Assembly: GCA_025403435.1 (NCBI GenBank)
Contig: CM046327.1
Coordinates: 12,826,218 to 12,890,217, forward strand
Origin: Artocarpus heterophyllus
Lineage: Eukaryota > Streptophyta > Magnoliopsida > Rosales > Moraceae
Length of the DNA: 64,000 nucleotides
Direction of reading: 5' to 3'
In this document: one piece after another, positions 11,489 through 23,076 of the stretch
Numbering within the stretch: the stretch's first letter is position 1
Layout of the letters: each line of letters starts with the position of its first letter
Made by a program: the position numbers and the translations under genes
The notes under the pieces: model-generated
Told to the model about the DNA's origin: nothing
The model's input: only the letters and a program-made list of their open reading frames with translations
Database searches by the model: none

Positions 11489-11992
11489 ATGGGTTGGTCA
11501 GAATCAGTCCAAAAATGCAAGATTCACCCTACCCTGAATCAGTCACCGGGCGTCTGTTCTTCATGTCTCAGAGAAAGGCTCTCTCAGCTCTCCGATTCCT
11601 CCAACAAGGGAAAAACGACAACAATCCGCATCGGCGGCTCTTATTATAATCATAATAATAATGACCATTACTACTCCTTCTCTCCTTCTCATTCCTCCTC
11701 AGATGGGGGAGCGTCGCCGGCGCGTAGGCTCCACCGGAACGCGTCCGAGGCCATGGCTTTCCTGTTCAGAGTCGGCGGCGGCGGAGGATTGAAGAAGAGC
11801 AGGTCGATTGCGGTTGTGCAAAGGAGTGCAAGTCTTCGGTTTGGGGAGGTTGTGAATAATAAAAGTATTAATATTAATAATGGGAAAAAGAAAGGCGGGT
11901 TTTGGTCAAAGTTGATTAGTGGGGCCACAGGGAAGAGGAAGGGCAAAGAGGTTGTGAAGCCTTCCAAGCAGACTTCGGAGTCTAGAGTTTGA
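11489..11992 (+). CDS. small OCTOPUS/DUF740-like N-terminal Cys-motif protein
   Basis: A single-exon gene for 167 aa. The start is the ATG at 11489, which gives MGWSESVQKC; the frame runs a few codons further upstream but has no earlier ATG. Residues 9-32 contain C-x-HP-x6-GVC-x2-CL-x-ERL, the N-terminal motif of the plant OCTOPUS/DUF740 (UPF0503) family of plasma-membrane-associated phloem regulators. Family members are usually several hundred residues long, so this is a short relative without the rest of the domain. A His/Asn/Ser-rich linker follows, then a conserved-looking patch (ARRLHRNASEAMAFLF, a Gly run, KKSRS) and a Lys-rich tail containing GGFWSKLIS and ending in RV. Codons are much richer in G+C than the flanks. 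A TATA box and G-box lie upstream. That this is a real gene is likely; its role is unknown. Confidence 0.85.
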   Translation: MGWSESVQKCKIHPTLNQSPGVCSSCLRERLSQLSDSSNKGKTTTIRIGGSYYNHNNNDHYYSFSPSHSSSDGGASPARRLHRNASEAMAFLFRVGGGGGLKKSRSIAVVQRSASLRFGEVVNNKSININNGKKKGGFWSKLISGATGKRKGKEVVKPSKQTSESRV

Positions 11993-13484
11993 AGGGTTTT
12001 CTTCTCTTTTCTTTTTTTCCTTCCTCTTGGTGTTAATAATTATTATAAGGTTTTCTTTGTTATAATTACTGTATATTTTCCTTAATTAGCAGAAACAATA
12101 TGAAATTTTGAATGGAAAGATTGGACTGTGATTTTGGACCTTTTTGTTTTGCAAATAACCGGTGTCAATGGCATTATTTATCCTTTTTGAACGATCAAGT
12201 TTTCGTTAAATTTTGTTAGATCTTTATGCTCGTAGCTTGTAATTATGAGAGTAACTTGTAAGGGTGAAAAGGGGGAAAAAAAAAGTGTTAGCCCTTGAGG
12301 CGAGGTAGAGTTGTGGTTGGACTACAAAACATTTGCTTTCAAAGGCCTGGAGTCGCTGCATTTCCAACAAAACGTTGCGTAATTAGTAAGGAAATTAGGT
12401 GCGCGGTTGACTTGGAAAGAGTCGTGTTTCTCTTGGTCACGCAAGATATTTTTCTGTTGTATTTTTTTTTTCAAGAAAAACGTTTCTTTGTTTCAAGGCA
12501 ATTTTTATCGGGTTTTTAGGGTAATTTTAGTTGCCGGGGTTTGCCTACCAATTTTTTTTTAACAATCCTATTTAATTTTATAAAATTATAATTTTTACTA
12601 ATAAAATAATAAGATTTAACTAAAAAATAATATATATTAAATTAAGATCTATATTTTTATAGGTGGTGAGGTTATAATTTATAAGATAAAAATGATTTTT
12701 TTTTATTTTATTGTTGCAGTTCTCTCTTTTGCCCTTTCCCTAGACTGTAAGAAAACCGTTTCTTTTAAGGGTTTAGTGTTGTTCATCATGCCACGTATCT
12801 TGGAAAGATATTTCTCAATAATTTGACCAAGAAATATGTAGTGACACATTTTTTTAAGAGGGTATAATGCTCCAAATTAAGGAAGTACAAATATCAATTC
12901 TGACACGCAGGTGTAAACTCAAGAAAATCAACAATCGAAATCTACTAGTAAATTCAAAGGAAATGTTTAAAGAAAAAAGACATGTCTCAAAATCCGAAAT
13001 CAAACACCTAATAACGTATGCCAATAATTAAACACATATATAACTCTTTTAATAAATCCTCGACGATTGATGAAAGTATCCAATTGTTGTGATACGAAAG
13101 CCTATAGCACAAAGGTCACGCAAACGCTACAAAGACGCAAATTTTGAGGATGATCTAACATGAGAAAACAAAATAAAGACACCAAAAAAGTGGGATAACA
13201 ACCACTGTTCTTACAGTAAAAAATACACAAAGGTAAGAAAAGATCCCAAATACCTCTGTCAAAAGACTCCGACGAGGAGACATCTAGTGAACTGACAACT
13301 AGGAAAGACGAAAGACTTTGAGAAACCAACAACAAAGACAAAACAACCACCTACCACAAGAAGCCCTTTGCCACATGAAACAAAACGCCATGGAAGTAGG
13401 ACCGGCAAATGAGGGGCGAACTAGAACCAATGCCCAAAAGAGAAGCCACCCACTTCTATTCCCATTTTGTTCTACCCTAATAAA
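11993..13484. other. 3' flank of the 11489 gene and intergenic DNA
   Basis: The first about 200 bp are T-rich and probably hold the 3' UTR. Around 12250-12530 there is a moderately GC-richer block with an unrecognised frame. From 12900 to 13480 the DNA is closer to even composition with several overlapping small frames on both strands; none shows a known domain. It may be an old transposon interior or degraded gene. Confidence 0.4.
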
Positions 13485-14020
13485 CACTACAACAAACAGG
13501 GTCTTTTGTGACGACAAAATTTACGACGACTTTTGTCGTCGCTAATAAGTGATATTTACGACGATACTACTAGCGATGACTTTTCGCAAAACATAACAGT
13601 GATGATGTGTCATCGCATATAGTCACATATTAGTGATAACAAGTCATAAAAAAATTAGAAAATATCCTTAAATATTTGCAACGATATGTCGTCGCCAATG
13701 ATTAAGGCGCCTAAAGGTACCCTAATGCGGTAGATTTTGCACCAATTAAATGGTATTTGTGACGACATGTCGTTACAAATGTTGGTAGAGTACAGATAAC
13801 TGAGTCAAAGGTACATTTATCAATAAGTATTTGCAACGACAATAGTTGAATTTTCAACATTTTTGTGAAAATTTTGTTAGTGGATTTGGCGGTTTTCAAA
13901 AATTATTTTACAGTGACATTTAAAAAAGTCATAGCAAAAAGTGGTTCTAGAATCTCTCCCCTCGTTTTCTTAATTTTTTTTGCAGATTAAGTTAAACGGC
14001 GTCGTTTTGGGCTATTATTT

Positions 14021-14407
14021 ATGATGAATTTATTGTCATTTGCAACAAATGTGTCGTCGCAAAAAGCTTTGTGTATTTCCAGATCACAAATCCTTTCTTC
14101 CCCCTTTTCCCAAGTTCCTTTCGCCCCTCTCTGTGATTGTCTCATTCTTTCCAGTAGAAATCCATCCCAAACCCCACAAAATCTTTTTTCTCTGCCATTG
14201 TCTCATCTATTTTGTATTAAAACTCTTAAATCTCTAAAGAACTTCGAAAAAATCCCCCAAAAACACAAAAAAATCCTAAATATCAAGCTTCCTCCTCCAT
14301 TTCCACTGCTGCCTCTGGCTGTCGCTGTTCTTCCTCATCATTCGTCGTTGGTTGCTGCCACTCATAGTTTTCCAACCCCTGGTTTTAGTGGATTTTGGAT
14401 TGAGTAA
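14021..14407 (+). other. leader-like frame at the left end of the CACTA element
   Basis: A 128-codon frame, Ser/Pro/Leu/Phe-rich, with no recognised domain. It lies between the CACTA subterminal repeats and a duplicated AT-rich block. The pyrimidine-rich stretch at 14090-14230 followed by GTAAGT at 14404 looks like a 5' leader exon ending in a splice donor (gagTAAGTTT context). A role as the first exon of the element transcript is inferred. Confidence 0.3.
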
Positions 14408-14454
14408 GTTTTTAATTTTTTAAATGGTTTTATTTATAGATTTTGGTTACGTAA

Positions 14455-15640
14455 ATGTTTATGTGATTTGAATTAAGTTATGTAATTATGTATAAATGTT
14501 GATAAATTTATAAAAATGTTGAAAATTTTGAGTAATATGGAATGTGGTTGTATTTGGATTGGTTTATGTTTTTTGTTGGTATTGGACTTGTTGTGTTTTT
14601 TTGTTGTTATGATGGTAAAAATGTTGAATTAGATGTTGTTGTGAAGGTTTTAATTAAATTGGATGTTTTTTATATTGTTGTAATTGTTGTTGTTATGGTA
14701 AAAATGTAGAATTGTAATGTTGGTGAATTTTTTTTTACTTATATAAGTTAGTTAGAATTGTAACTTTTATTATTGTAATGTTGTTAGTTGATTAAATTGT
14801 TTTACTTCATAAGGTAGTTGTTGTTCTTAGTTAGTTTATAAGGTGTTTATAAGTTGGTCAAATTTCAAATTAAGTTAGGTCTTATAATCTTTAAATTATT
14901 AAAAAATAATTTAATTCCTAAAAAAATTTAAGTTATAACAATATGTTATATGATTTAAGAAGATTAAAATTAAGAATTAATTAATTAATTAAAGTATTTA
15001 TATGATTCAAAATAAAAAATAGGGATATTATTTGATTAAAATAATATGGAATGTTTATGTGGTTTGAATTAGTTATGTGATTATGTATAAATGTTGAAAA
15101 ATTTTGTAAAAATGTTGAAAAATTTGAGTAATATGGAATGTGATTATATTTGGATTGGTTTATGTTTTTTGTTGGGCATTGGATTGATTATTTTTTTGTT
15201 GTTGTGATAGTAAAAACATTAAATTAGATGTTGTTGTGATGGTTATAATTGAATTGGATGTTTTTTAATGTTGTTGTCATGGTAAAAATGTAGAATTGTA
15301 ATGTTGGCGAATTTTTTTTACTTATATAACTTAGTTAGAATTGTAATTTCTATTATTGTAATCTTGTTAGTTGATTAAATTGTTTCACTTTATAAGTTAG
15401 TTGTTGTTCTTAGTTAGTTTATAAGTTATTTATAAGTTGGTCAAATTTTAAATTAAGTTAGTTCTTATAATATTTAAATTATAAAAAAATAATTTGATTC
15501 CTCAAAAAGTAATTTAATTTATAACAATATGTTATATGATTTAAAAAGATTAAAATTAAGAATTAATTAATTAATTAAATTATTTTACCTGATTTAAAAT
15601 AAAAATATGGATATTATTTGACTAAAAAATATTAAAATAA
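14455..15640. repeat. tandem duplication, two units of about 596 bp
   Basis: A unit beginning atgtttatgt recurs after 596 bp: 14455-15050 and 15051 to about 15640. Both copies share long colinear phrases, for example 'gagtaatatggaatgtg', 'ttggattggtttatg' and 'gttatatgatttaa', with small indels and substitutions. The duplication lies inside the presumed intron or spacer of the CACTA element and is AT-rich and non-coding. Confidence 0.8.
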
Positions 15641-16618
15641 TAATATTAAAAATAGGAAAAAAGAAAATAATATAAGTAATGTAATATTTACAAACAGAAA
15701 AGAAGAAAAATTCCCCTTAAAAATCATTGAAGAATAATTTTTTTAAAAAATTAATTAACAAATATAAATATATTCTTTACAAATAAAAGAGAAACTAAAA
15801 AAGAAAAGAAATAAAATTTCTTTAGAATTAATTAGCAACTCTAAAATAAAATTATACAATCTATTATTTTAATTAACAAGTAATTGACATGAAAAATAAA
15901 TTTAAATTTAAATTAAATGAAAAATTAAACATAAGATTATCATAAAATTTAATAAGATTTCATAAATTTAATAAAAAAAGTTATGTCTTATTTCTAATAG
16001 TGGTTTAATATGTGACTGACTAGATAGTCACAAGAATAACGTACGTGTGTACGCGTTTATGTTTTTGTTTTACATGTGCATACATGGATCAACCGTAGGC
16101 CCATTCAATGATCAGTATATAGTAACCAATGCTTAAATTGTGCCATCTTAGACAGTTTGGTATTGTGTGTTAGTCATTCAATTTCACTCGTGCCTTTTGG
16201 TAGAGGTTTTGGTATATTCTCCTTTATTCTCCGAGTGTGCGTCTAATAACACACTTGGAAGAATTAAAAGGAGATGCTATCGAAATTTCCACAAAAAAGT
16301 AGCGTTGGGGAATGAGTGAAATAATACGTAAATTACAATACTAAATGAGATAGGGCCATACCCTATAGGTCTTGAGTAAATGCGGTGCACAGAATTGCAT
16401 ACAAACATACATTAACATGATTGATTTTAATGAATGTGTCTGTTATTACTTGTAGTTGAAATGTCAATTGACAAGAGTTAGATATATCTGACAAACTGAT
16501 TGTCAGATCAGTATTAGAAAGAGGTCCGCTTTTATTGAGGTTGCAAATTGAAAAGTTGTTGAACACTTTGAACATCGACATATATGGGATTTTCCAAAAG
16601 CAGATGTGGATGACATGG

Positions 16619-16881
16619 CGGTAGTTCAAGATACAGAGTCTACAAATGCTAAATTAGTAGTGAAACTATCAAGGATTAACACCTTGACGTAGAATCGCCC
16701 TAACGTATCATCTAATGTTGTCATATTTGATGTTAATGCAATCTTGAAAGACAAGTCTCCCATAGAAGATGATGGTTTTGATTTGCAAAAAGAGGAGGAT
16801 GAAACTTTAGATGAGTACATTGATAAGGAAGATGATGACATTAATGACAGTGGCGACATTCAAGGCATTAGCAATGATTAA
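16619..16881 (+). pseudogene. CACTA TNPD-type transposase, C-terminal fragment
   Basis: The plus-strand reading encodes VVQDTESTNAKLVVK and ends in a strongly acidic tail (DEYIDKEDDDINDSG...) before a TAA at 16879-16881. An acidic tail rich in Asp/Glu with a DDxIND motif is the characteristic C-terminus of plant CACTA TNPD proteins. There is an in-frame TAG near 16690, and the catalytic part upstream is not recognisable, so it is a relic. Position just before the second transposase-type ORF matches the normal CACTA gene order. Confidence 0.55.
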
Positions 16882-17204
16882 GAATAGAAATTATGTATAG
16901 CGGCCCTTGTTTTTTTTTATGCACATGTCATTTTAATGTCATAGTTAAACATGTGTTTATAATATTGATATAATAAATACCAAATATGATATTAAACATC
17001 TTTTTAATCAACAAGCGAACATGTTTGGACTAGTTGCCATATGTACCTACTCGTAGGTGGAGCATAGCCTCCACACGACTCGTATAGACTTCTATCACAC
17101 TATCAGTCGTGTAAGTTACAACTCAATTGCAAATTTCTCAAGTTTATTCAATCAATATTAAATAAATAGTAAATATGATTGTTAACTAATTTTAATCTAA
17201 AATG

Positions 17205-17693
17205 TTGATTGATGTTCACAGCACTAGATGCTGCACCTCGCTGCTGTTCTAGTCGATGGAAGGCAAAGGGTCATGAGATTGCTGCATATATGGAGAAGCA
17301 TGAAAACATTTTGATCAAATTTGATGAGGCCGGTGGTACCTTAAGGGCACTTGGCCGGTTTAGCTCGTGGTTTGAAAGTTTCGTTGGCATTTACACTCGG
17401 TATGTATGTGAGTCGTTCCATGATGCTTGAGAGATGTAAATGCCCATCATAAGAGTCAAATTCAACAGCGTATGCTTGTATTCATTAAACTTCATTCCTA
17501 TAGAACATAATTCTTATAGAACATAATAAAACTGCTTAGCATATTGTTGAATGTGTTACAGGATTGGTTTGTTCTTGATTACAAGTACCCGGACGATATC
17601 CTCCATGGTGTAGTTTATAGAGAGGCATCCAAGTGCTACAAGGACTGGAAGAGCGACCTCTTTGAACACTTCAAAGTACTTGGGGGATCAGCA
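17205..17693 (+). pseudogene. En/Spm-type plant transposase ORF, 5' exons
   Basis: Two coding blocks. The first, 17209-17430, contains WKAKGHEIAAYMEKH. The second, 17544-17693, contains LQDWFVLDYKYPDD and YREASKCYKDWKSDLFEHF. The FxLDY and YKxWKxxLxxHF pattern is typical of the second ORF (Ptta/En-Spm family) of plant CACTA elements. The second block is cut exactly at 17693 by the solo LTR, and the reading resumes in the DNA after 21515. Stop codons and a frame change mark it as non-functional. Confidence 0.65.
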
Positions 17694-20600
17694 TGTGACG
17701 ACCCGCCTTTTCGGGCAGTCACTTTACTTACTTAAACATCGTTTCATAAACAGTAATCTTACTTACTTAGTAAGAAAAATACTGAAATAATTTTTTTTCT
17801 TTAAACATTCTTTAAAACTGATGCAACCTCTGTCGCCATTCAAGTTGAAACATCGCTCAACACTTGTCCTTAAAATCATTTCAAATCGTTTCTTAAAACT
17901 TAATAAGAAACCATTATTAAATCATAGCTTAAAACTTTACTTTATAATTACATAAAATAGTTCGTAAACTGTATCTTAAAACTTTGAATACAATTCTTAA
18001 AACTCTGATTTTCTTAAAACTTCGCAAACACAACATTAAACAATGAAAAACCTTTTCTTTACATAGCGGAAGCAAACAGTGATGGCATCCATACCCAAAT
18101 CTTCGCATCTGTCCTCCGCAACATCCAGCTCTTCTAACGGGTCCCATTGGTCACCCATAAATTACCTACAGCATGAAAAACTTTTAATGAGCTTTCGCTC
18201 AGTAAGTTCAAACATAAACTCACAAAGCATTTAATCATGCTTTAAAACTTTTCTCATGAAAACCTTTCTCTTGAAACATTCTTCATGAACGTTTTCCATA
18301 AACATTTCTGAAAACGTTTTTCATAAACGTTTTTCATAAAACATTTCTGAAACGTTTTGCATAAATGTTTTTCGTAAAACATTTCTTGAACGTTTTTCTT
18401 AAAACGTCGTTCATAAACCGTTTCTTGAAAACATGAAAACGTTCTTCATAAACATTTATCGTAAACATTTTTCAGAATGTTTTCCATAAACATTTAACGT
18501 AAATACTTTATAATAAGGAATACAAGCAAATTCATAATGCATTATTTCAATTATGCTCAATTATGAACTTTAATTATGAGCATTTTATGAACATTCTATA
18601 AACTTAAATATTCCTTTCTTTCTCAACTTTTATTCTTGTTCCTTAACTTTCTTTATCTTATAACCTTCTTTTTCCTTACTTTACTTTAGTGTTCATACCA
18701 ACTCATTAATCATGAGATCATAAACATGATGCTTCCCTTGTGGAAGACTTGAGACCATCAAACATTGAGGTCTTGTACCTCACCTTTAGGAGGTCAAACT
18801 TTAATTTTACTTCATTACCTCATAACAAAGAGGCTGGTACGACACTTTCTTTTTATCTTTACGTTACCTTCTTATTAACTTTAGTGAGCATTCAAATGCA
18901 ATCACATCATATGCAATACACTTGCAATCCATAGCTTGTATTATAAAACCTATTGCATAATAAATGCAACTCATGGCATAACAAATGCAACATAAAATGC
19001 AAACACATTTTGCTAATCATAATTTGTATTCTGAAATTTATTGCATCACAAATGCAACTTATTGTATCACAAACACATAATATAACGCAATCACATTTTG
19101 CAAATTATAACTTTTATTTTAAAACTTATTGCACAATAAATGCAACTTATTGCATAGCAAATGCATCATGAAACTTATAACTTAAACTATAAAACATTAT
19201 GCATTGTCATAATGCAAAACACACTTTCAATACTTTGAAAATCATAACTTAAACTTTTAAAAAACGTTATGCATATCAATATGCAAATAAACCTTTAACA
19301 TAACGATTGCAAATTCATTGCAAATCTTTTTCTTGAACTTTAAAACTTTTTGCATAAATAATGCAAACATACTTTAAAAGAAACTTGCATAATAATTGCA
19401 AACTCATTTGCAAATTATATAAATAAGCATTTAAAAATCATTTATATCATGCTGTAGGTGAGATTTGAAACTTACCGAACTATGCTCTAGCGTTCTCTAT
19501 TCCATTCCTTTTCCTTCCATTAGTCGGCCTCTATGTCCTGATCAAACGACAACCAACTTATTAATTAACTTTCTTTATTATCAATCCACTCGATTGATAA
19601 TAAAACGTAAACATTAACAATTCTTTCCTTTTAACTTAACTAGTACACTTTCGTTTACCGTTGTCTTTACTTAACCTTATAAACCATCGGTTTACCTCTC
19701 GTTTACTTAAGCATCCCTTGTTAAATCTTTGATCTCACATGACCGTTACGTTACTTAACATATTACGAAATATTTTCCTTCTAATAATGTTATGCTAAAT
19801 CGGAGTGTTCGACTCCGTTCTAGCCGTTTCCTTGATAATGACGATTTTACCCTTAACGGGTTTTTCGTCAACCTTGTAACGTTATAAAACTCATTCTCAC
19901 ATAAAACAATGTAACCATAATTGATCATGCATTTCATAAATTTCTATGAAAGCATCTAAAATAATTTATTTCAAAACAGTTCATACTGTAGGCGAGATTC
20001 CTACTTACTTGAACTCCAAGCTAAGCAGATCTAGTTGTATCTCGCTGCATCTACAGTATGTGAAGCATCCTCTGCAGTGCTCCTCGAGTCACCACAAATA
20101 GCTAGGAATGCTTCCTGGAGATCATACATTCTTGAAACGGTCATTCTGGACTCTGATACTGCTGTTTGAATCGCATCGATCCGCGTGCATTCGGTACCAG
20201 ATGATTTTCACCGAAGTGGAATTAGCTTGAACAAAGGTCACCATTGCGTTCAAAGCATCGAAACGAGTCGGGAGGAGGTCTCGAATCTTCGATCGGAGGT
20301 CCGGATCACAAAATCCTAAATTGGCGTTGACCGGCCGTTATCGACAATTGACCGCCGTTGACCGGCGGCGGTTGGCTCCGTTGAGGGCTGAGCTCGAGCC
20401 TACCCCCCTAATTCGACCCTCCTGAGTCCATTGGTGGGGTCAATTTCATCCAATTTGGCCTCCATCTATGCTAATTGAAGATGGAATTCTCGGCTAACAC
20501 CGGCGGCTCCGATCTCCTATCTCCGACGGAGATACCGTGAAATTGACTTGGGCGTTTCCTTCCTCGTGGCCCTCTGAGTATATCCCCTATGGTGGGGCAG

Positions 20601-21515
20601 CTCAACATGCCGTGGAACGGCGACTCCACCTAGCCCTACGGCGGTGCACGATGGAGATACCGTTCTCCGGCGACCGGCCATCATTTCGTGCAATTGAGGG
20701 TTGTTTCATGCTCTTCTTGAGCCTCTGAAAGTATGTGTGCCTTCAATTTGACACAAAACAGCCTAAAACAGCCAACCCGATCTCACCCACGGCGACGGTG
20801 GCGGGCATCCACGATCTCCGGCGAGGGGCGGCGGAACGGAGCAATTGACCGAGGGGTCTTGCTCGTCGTCGCCCTTTAATCATTTTGGCACCGACGGTGG
20901 GTCCGGCGGTGGCTCCATGGCGGCGACGGAGCTCCTCCGGCGAGGATTTTTCAGCCAAAATTGAGCTGAAAAAATGGTACCATCTTGCTCCTCTCCTCAC
21001 GCTGAGTCCATAGACACCAAGATCACATCGATTGGTGGTCGGACGACGGAGAAATGACGTCGGAAAGAAATGGGTTTCACCGCCACTTTGGGCGGCGCGT
21101 GAGCCTTCCTCCGGTGGCCTTTTGGGTGGCACGACGCCTCGTTGGACTCAGCTCGTCGAGAGCTTCCCATTGGTGCGGGAGGTGTCGAAAAAGGACGCCG
21201 AAATCTCAAACGAGATTTGAGGAGAGAGAGAGAATTCTAGAGAGAGAAAGTAGAGAGAGAAAGAGCCGAGTCATGAGAGATTTTTCTGATTTTTTTCCTT
21301 TTTTTTTCTCTTCTTTTCTTATAAAACAAAATTATGGTCCACACAGTCTAATTCTGTACTGCATGACCTTAAACAGTCTAATTTCTATACTGTTTTGCTC
21401 TAATACTGTATAATTTCTTATAATATTATACAATATTTTTCTTTAATTGTACTTTGTCTTAATATAATCCTTAACTTAATGCATTTTTAATGCATTAAAA
21501 ATCTCGGGTGTTACA
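17694..21515 (+). mobile_element. 3.8-kb solo LTR, family A
   Basis: It begins TGTGACGACCCGCC and ends CTCGGGTGTTACA, with TG...CA termini. It is flanked by the 5-bp direct duplication CAGCA at 17689-17693 and 21516-21520. There is no internal coding region, primer-binding site or second LTR, so this is a solo LTR (or LARD-like unit) of 3822 bp, unusually long. The left part is AT-rich with dense short repeats. The right part (20050-21230) is GC-rich with many fortuitous frames on both strands, followed by a GA-rich segment and a TATA-like tataaaac near 21320. Related sequence occurs at 27639-29534 (minus), 34003-34340 and 36901-41625. Its insertion disrupted the CACTA transposase ORF. Confidence 0.85.
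18240..19440. repeat. short-motif repeat fields inside the solo LTR
   Basis: Two adjacent fields occur. At 18240-18500 the phrase CATAAACGTTTTTC and variants recur about a dozen times. At 18890-19440 the hexamer ATGCAA (or its complement) recurs more than twenty times in variants such as aaatgcaacttattgcat. Both are degenerate rather than perfect tandem arrays. The reverse-oriented relative at 28200-29000 shows similar fields. Confidence 0.6.
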
Positions 21516-21647
21516 CAGCAAACAAGGCACCTGTCAAAGCGAACCCCCCAAGAACCTCAGGAATCAAAAACATTGTGGTCGTTGTTGCAATAGGTTCATG
21601 TCTGAGAAGTTTTAGGTAATTGTATATCTATTAAGTTGGTTATTTAT

Positions 21648-21680
<33 letters not shown>

Positions 21681-22510
21681 ATTTCAATGTTGCTAATGCT
21701 AAATATTATTATAATCTTTTAAAAATTGACTACAAATAAAAACAATCGTGGCAACTAGAAATGGCCAAGTTTACATGGTTAGATATCCCTTTTCTAGCAT
21801 CGTGACAACAAGGTTGGTAAGTTTTTTTAATTACAATTAATTATAAAAATTATCAAAGAATATACTATTCTAACACATTCAAATCGTTTGACAGGCCGAT
21901 ACGATAACCTAGCAGCTGATGTCTGCCATAGATAGCTGGGTGGACATGCATCATCATGGTGAGACAGATTAGCCCCAAAGTATAACAGACTTTTATAACT
22001 ATTTTAATTTTTAATATTATCTTTTCTTATTCAAATTAGTCTATGTATATATAACATGTATATGCTATTATTTGTGTAGAATATGACGGAGCAGGAGAGA
22101 CAAACCCAGATGACACAATCTGCTTCCTCTTCAGCCGCACCTGTAGTTAACAAGGAGGGAATTTTAAAGCAGGTTCTAGGTAGACGTAGAGGACATAGGA
22201 CTGGAGTAGGCCCCACACTCCTAGAAAGGATTTACTTTGGCGTTGGTTCATCCTTTAGCTCTCTGTCTGACAGAGTATCTTCGATGCCTGTTGACCCACA
22301 TGTGGAATATTTTATGCGAAAATCTTCTGAATACAATATGAATATGTACGAAAACCAAAGGACATTGATGGAGTTGGTGGGCCGGTTGCTCCTTGGCGTC
22401 CAACTCCCACCCCTGATGACTCTTCTAACTTTTATTCATCCAAGTCTTCCGCTTCCTTCAGACGTTGCTGACGACAACGATGATGGCATCGACGATGTTG
22501 CAAATTTAGG
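21516..22510 (+). pseudogene. En/Spm-type plant transposase ORF, 3' exons
   Basis: Downstream of the solo LTR the second CACTA ORF resumes. A block at 21516-21620 includes the residues CCNRFMSEKF. A larger block from ATG 22083 encodes EQERQTQMTQSASSS, ILKQVLGRRRGHRTGVGP, and VDPHVEYFMRKSSEYNMNMY. This is the C-terminal part of plant En/Spm transposases (LGxRxGxxxGxGP motif followed by a helical segment). Frame shifts between blocks, and a run into AT-rich DNA after about 22500, show decay. It matches the order expected for a plus-strand CACTA element. Confidence 0.65.
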
Positions 22511-23076
22511 GGATTATTGTATTTTCTTTTTTGTTCAATATTTGGGCACATTATGTTTGGTTTTCATTTTATTATTGAAATAATGTATTATCAATTGTTT
22601 TTTAATATTAATTTTTATTTTCATTATTATAATTTGATTATTTCTCTTTAAATTTTTAATTTAAAATTAATAAAAATTGTTAAACAATAATACAAAATTT
22701 AATAAAAATTATTTAAAAAATTTGTTAAAAAATAAAGAATAAAAAATATTTGAGACAACATTTTTACAAAAGTCGTCGTAAATAAGGATGTCACGTCAGC
22801 CTCAGAACACAAAATTACGACGACATTTTTTGAAATTGTTGTAACTAAAACTATTGGCCACGTCACACCAACAAAGATCTCAACGACACAATTACGGTGA
22901 CGTATTTTTGCGATGACTGTTGTCGCTAACATAGTTGCGATGACTCATGTCATGGCAAATAAATTATTTGCGACTAGTTTTTTACAACGACATATTGGCA
23001 ATGAAATGTCGGAAAAATTATTTGCAATGACTTTCCTCCTTAAAAGTCGTCGCAAAAAACCCTGTTTGATATAGCC

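Larger units (their letters stand above)
13485..23076 (+). mobile_element. decayed autonomous-type CACTA transposon, split by a solo LTR
   Basis: The left end begins CACTACAACAAACAGGG at 13485. The right end reads CCCTGTTTGATATAG near 23060-23074, a degraded complement. Both subterminal zones (13500-13930 and 22750-23060) carry repeated variants of TTGCGACGAC/GTCGTCGC. Between them lie remnants of both En/Spm coding regions: a TNPD-type C-terminus (about 16619-16881) and a second plant En/Spm transposase ORF (17205-17693, 21516-21620, 22083-22510). A 3.8-kb solo LTR interrupts the second ORF. No 3-bp target duplication could be matched because the right tip has mutated. Without the solo LTR the element is about 5.8 kb. 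Confidence 0.75.

Noticed and set aside
11689..11967. Minus-strand 92-aa frame opposite the 11489 gene
   Set aside because: It is an antisense shadow of the GC-richer coding region; the plus-strand protein carries the recognisable motif.
20530..21413. Overlapping open frames on both strands in the GC-rich block (for example 20743-21132 minus, 21054-21413 plus)
   Set aside because: They lie inside a solo LTR, overlap each other in several frames, show no domain, and the related LTR at 38640-39900 keeps the DNA but not the same frames. GC-rich DNA with few stops explains them.
13485..23076. Three-base target duplication for the second CACTA element
   Set aside because: The bases flanking the left end (AAA) and the degraded right end (ACA) do not match, so none is claimed.
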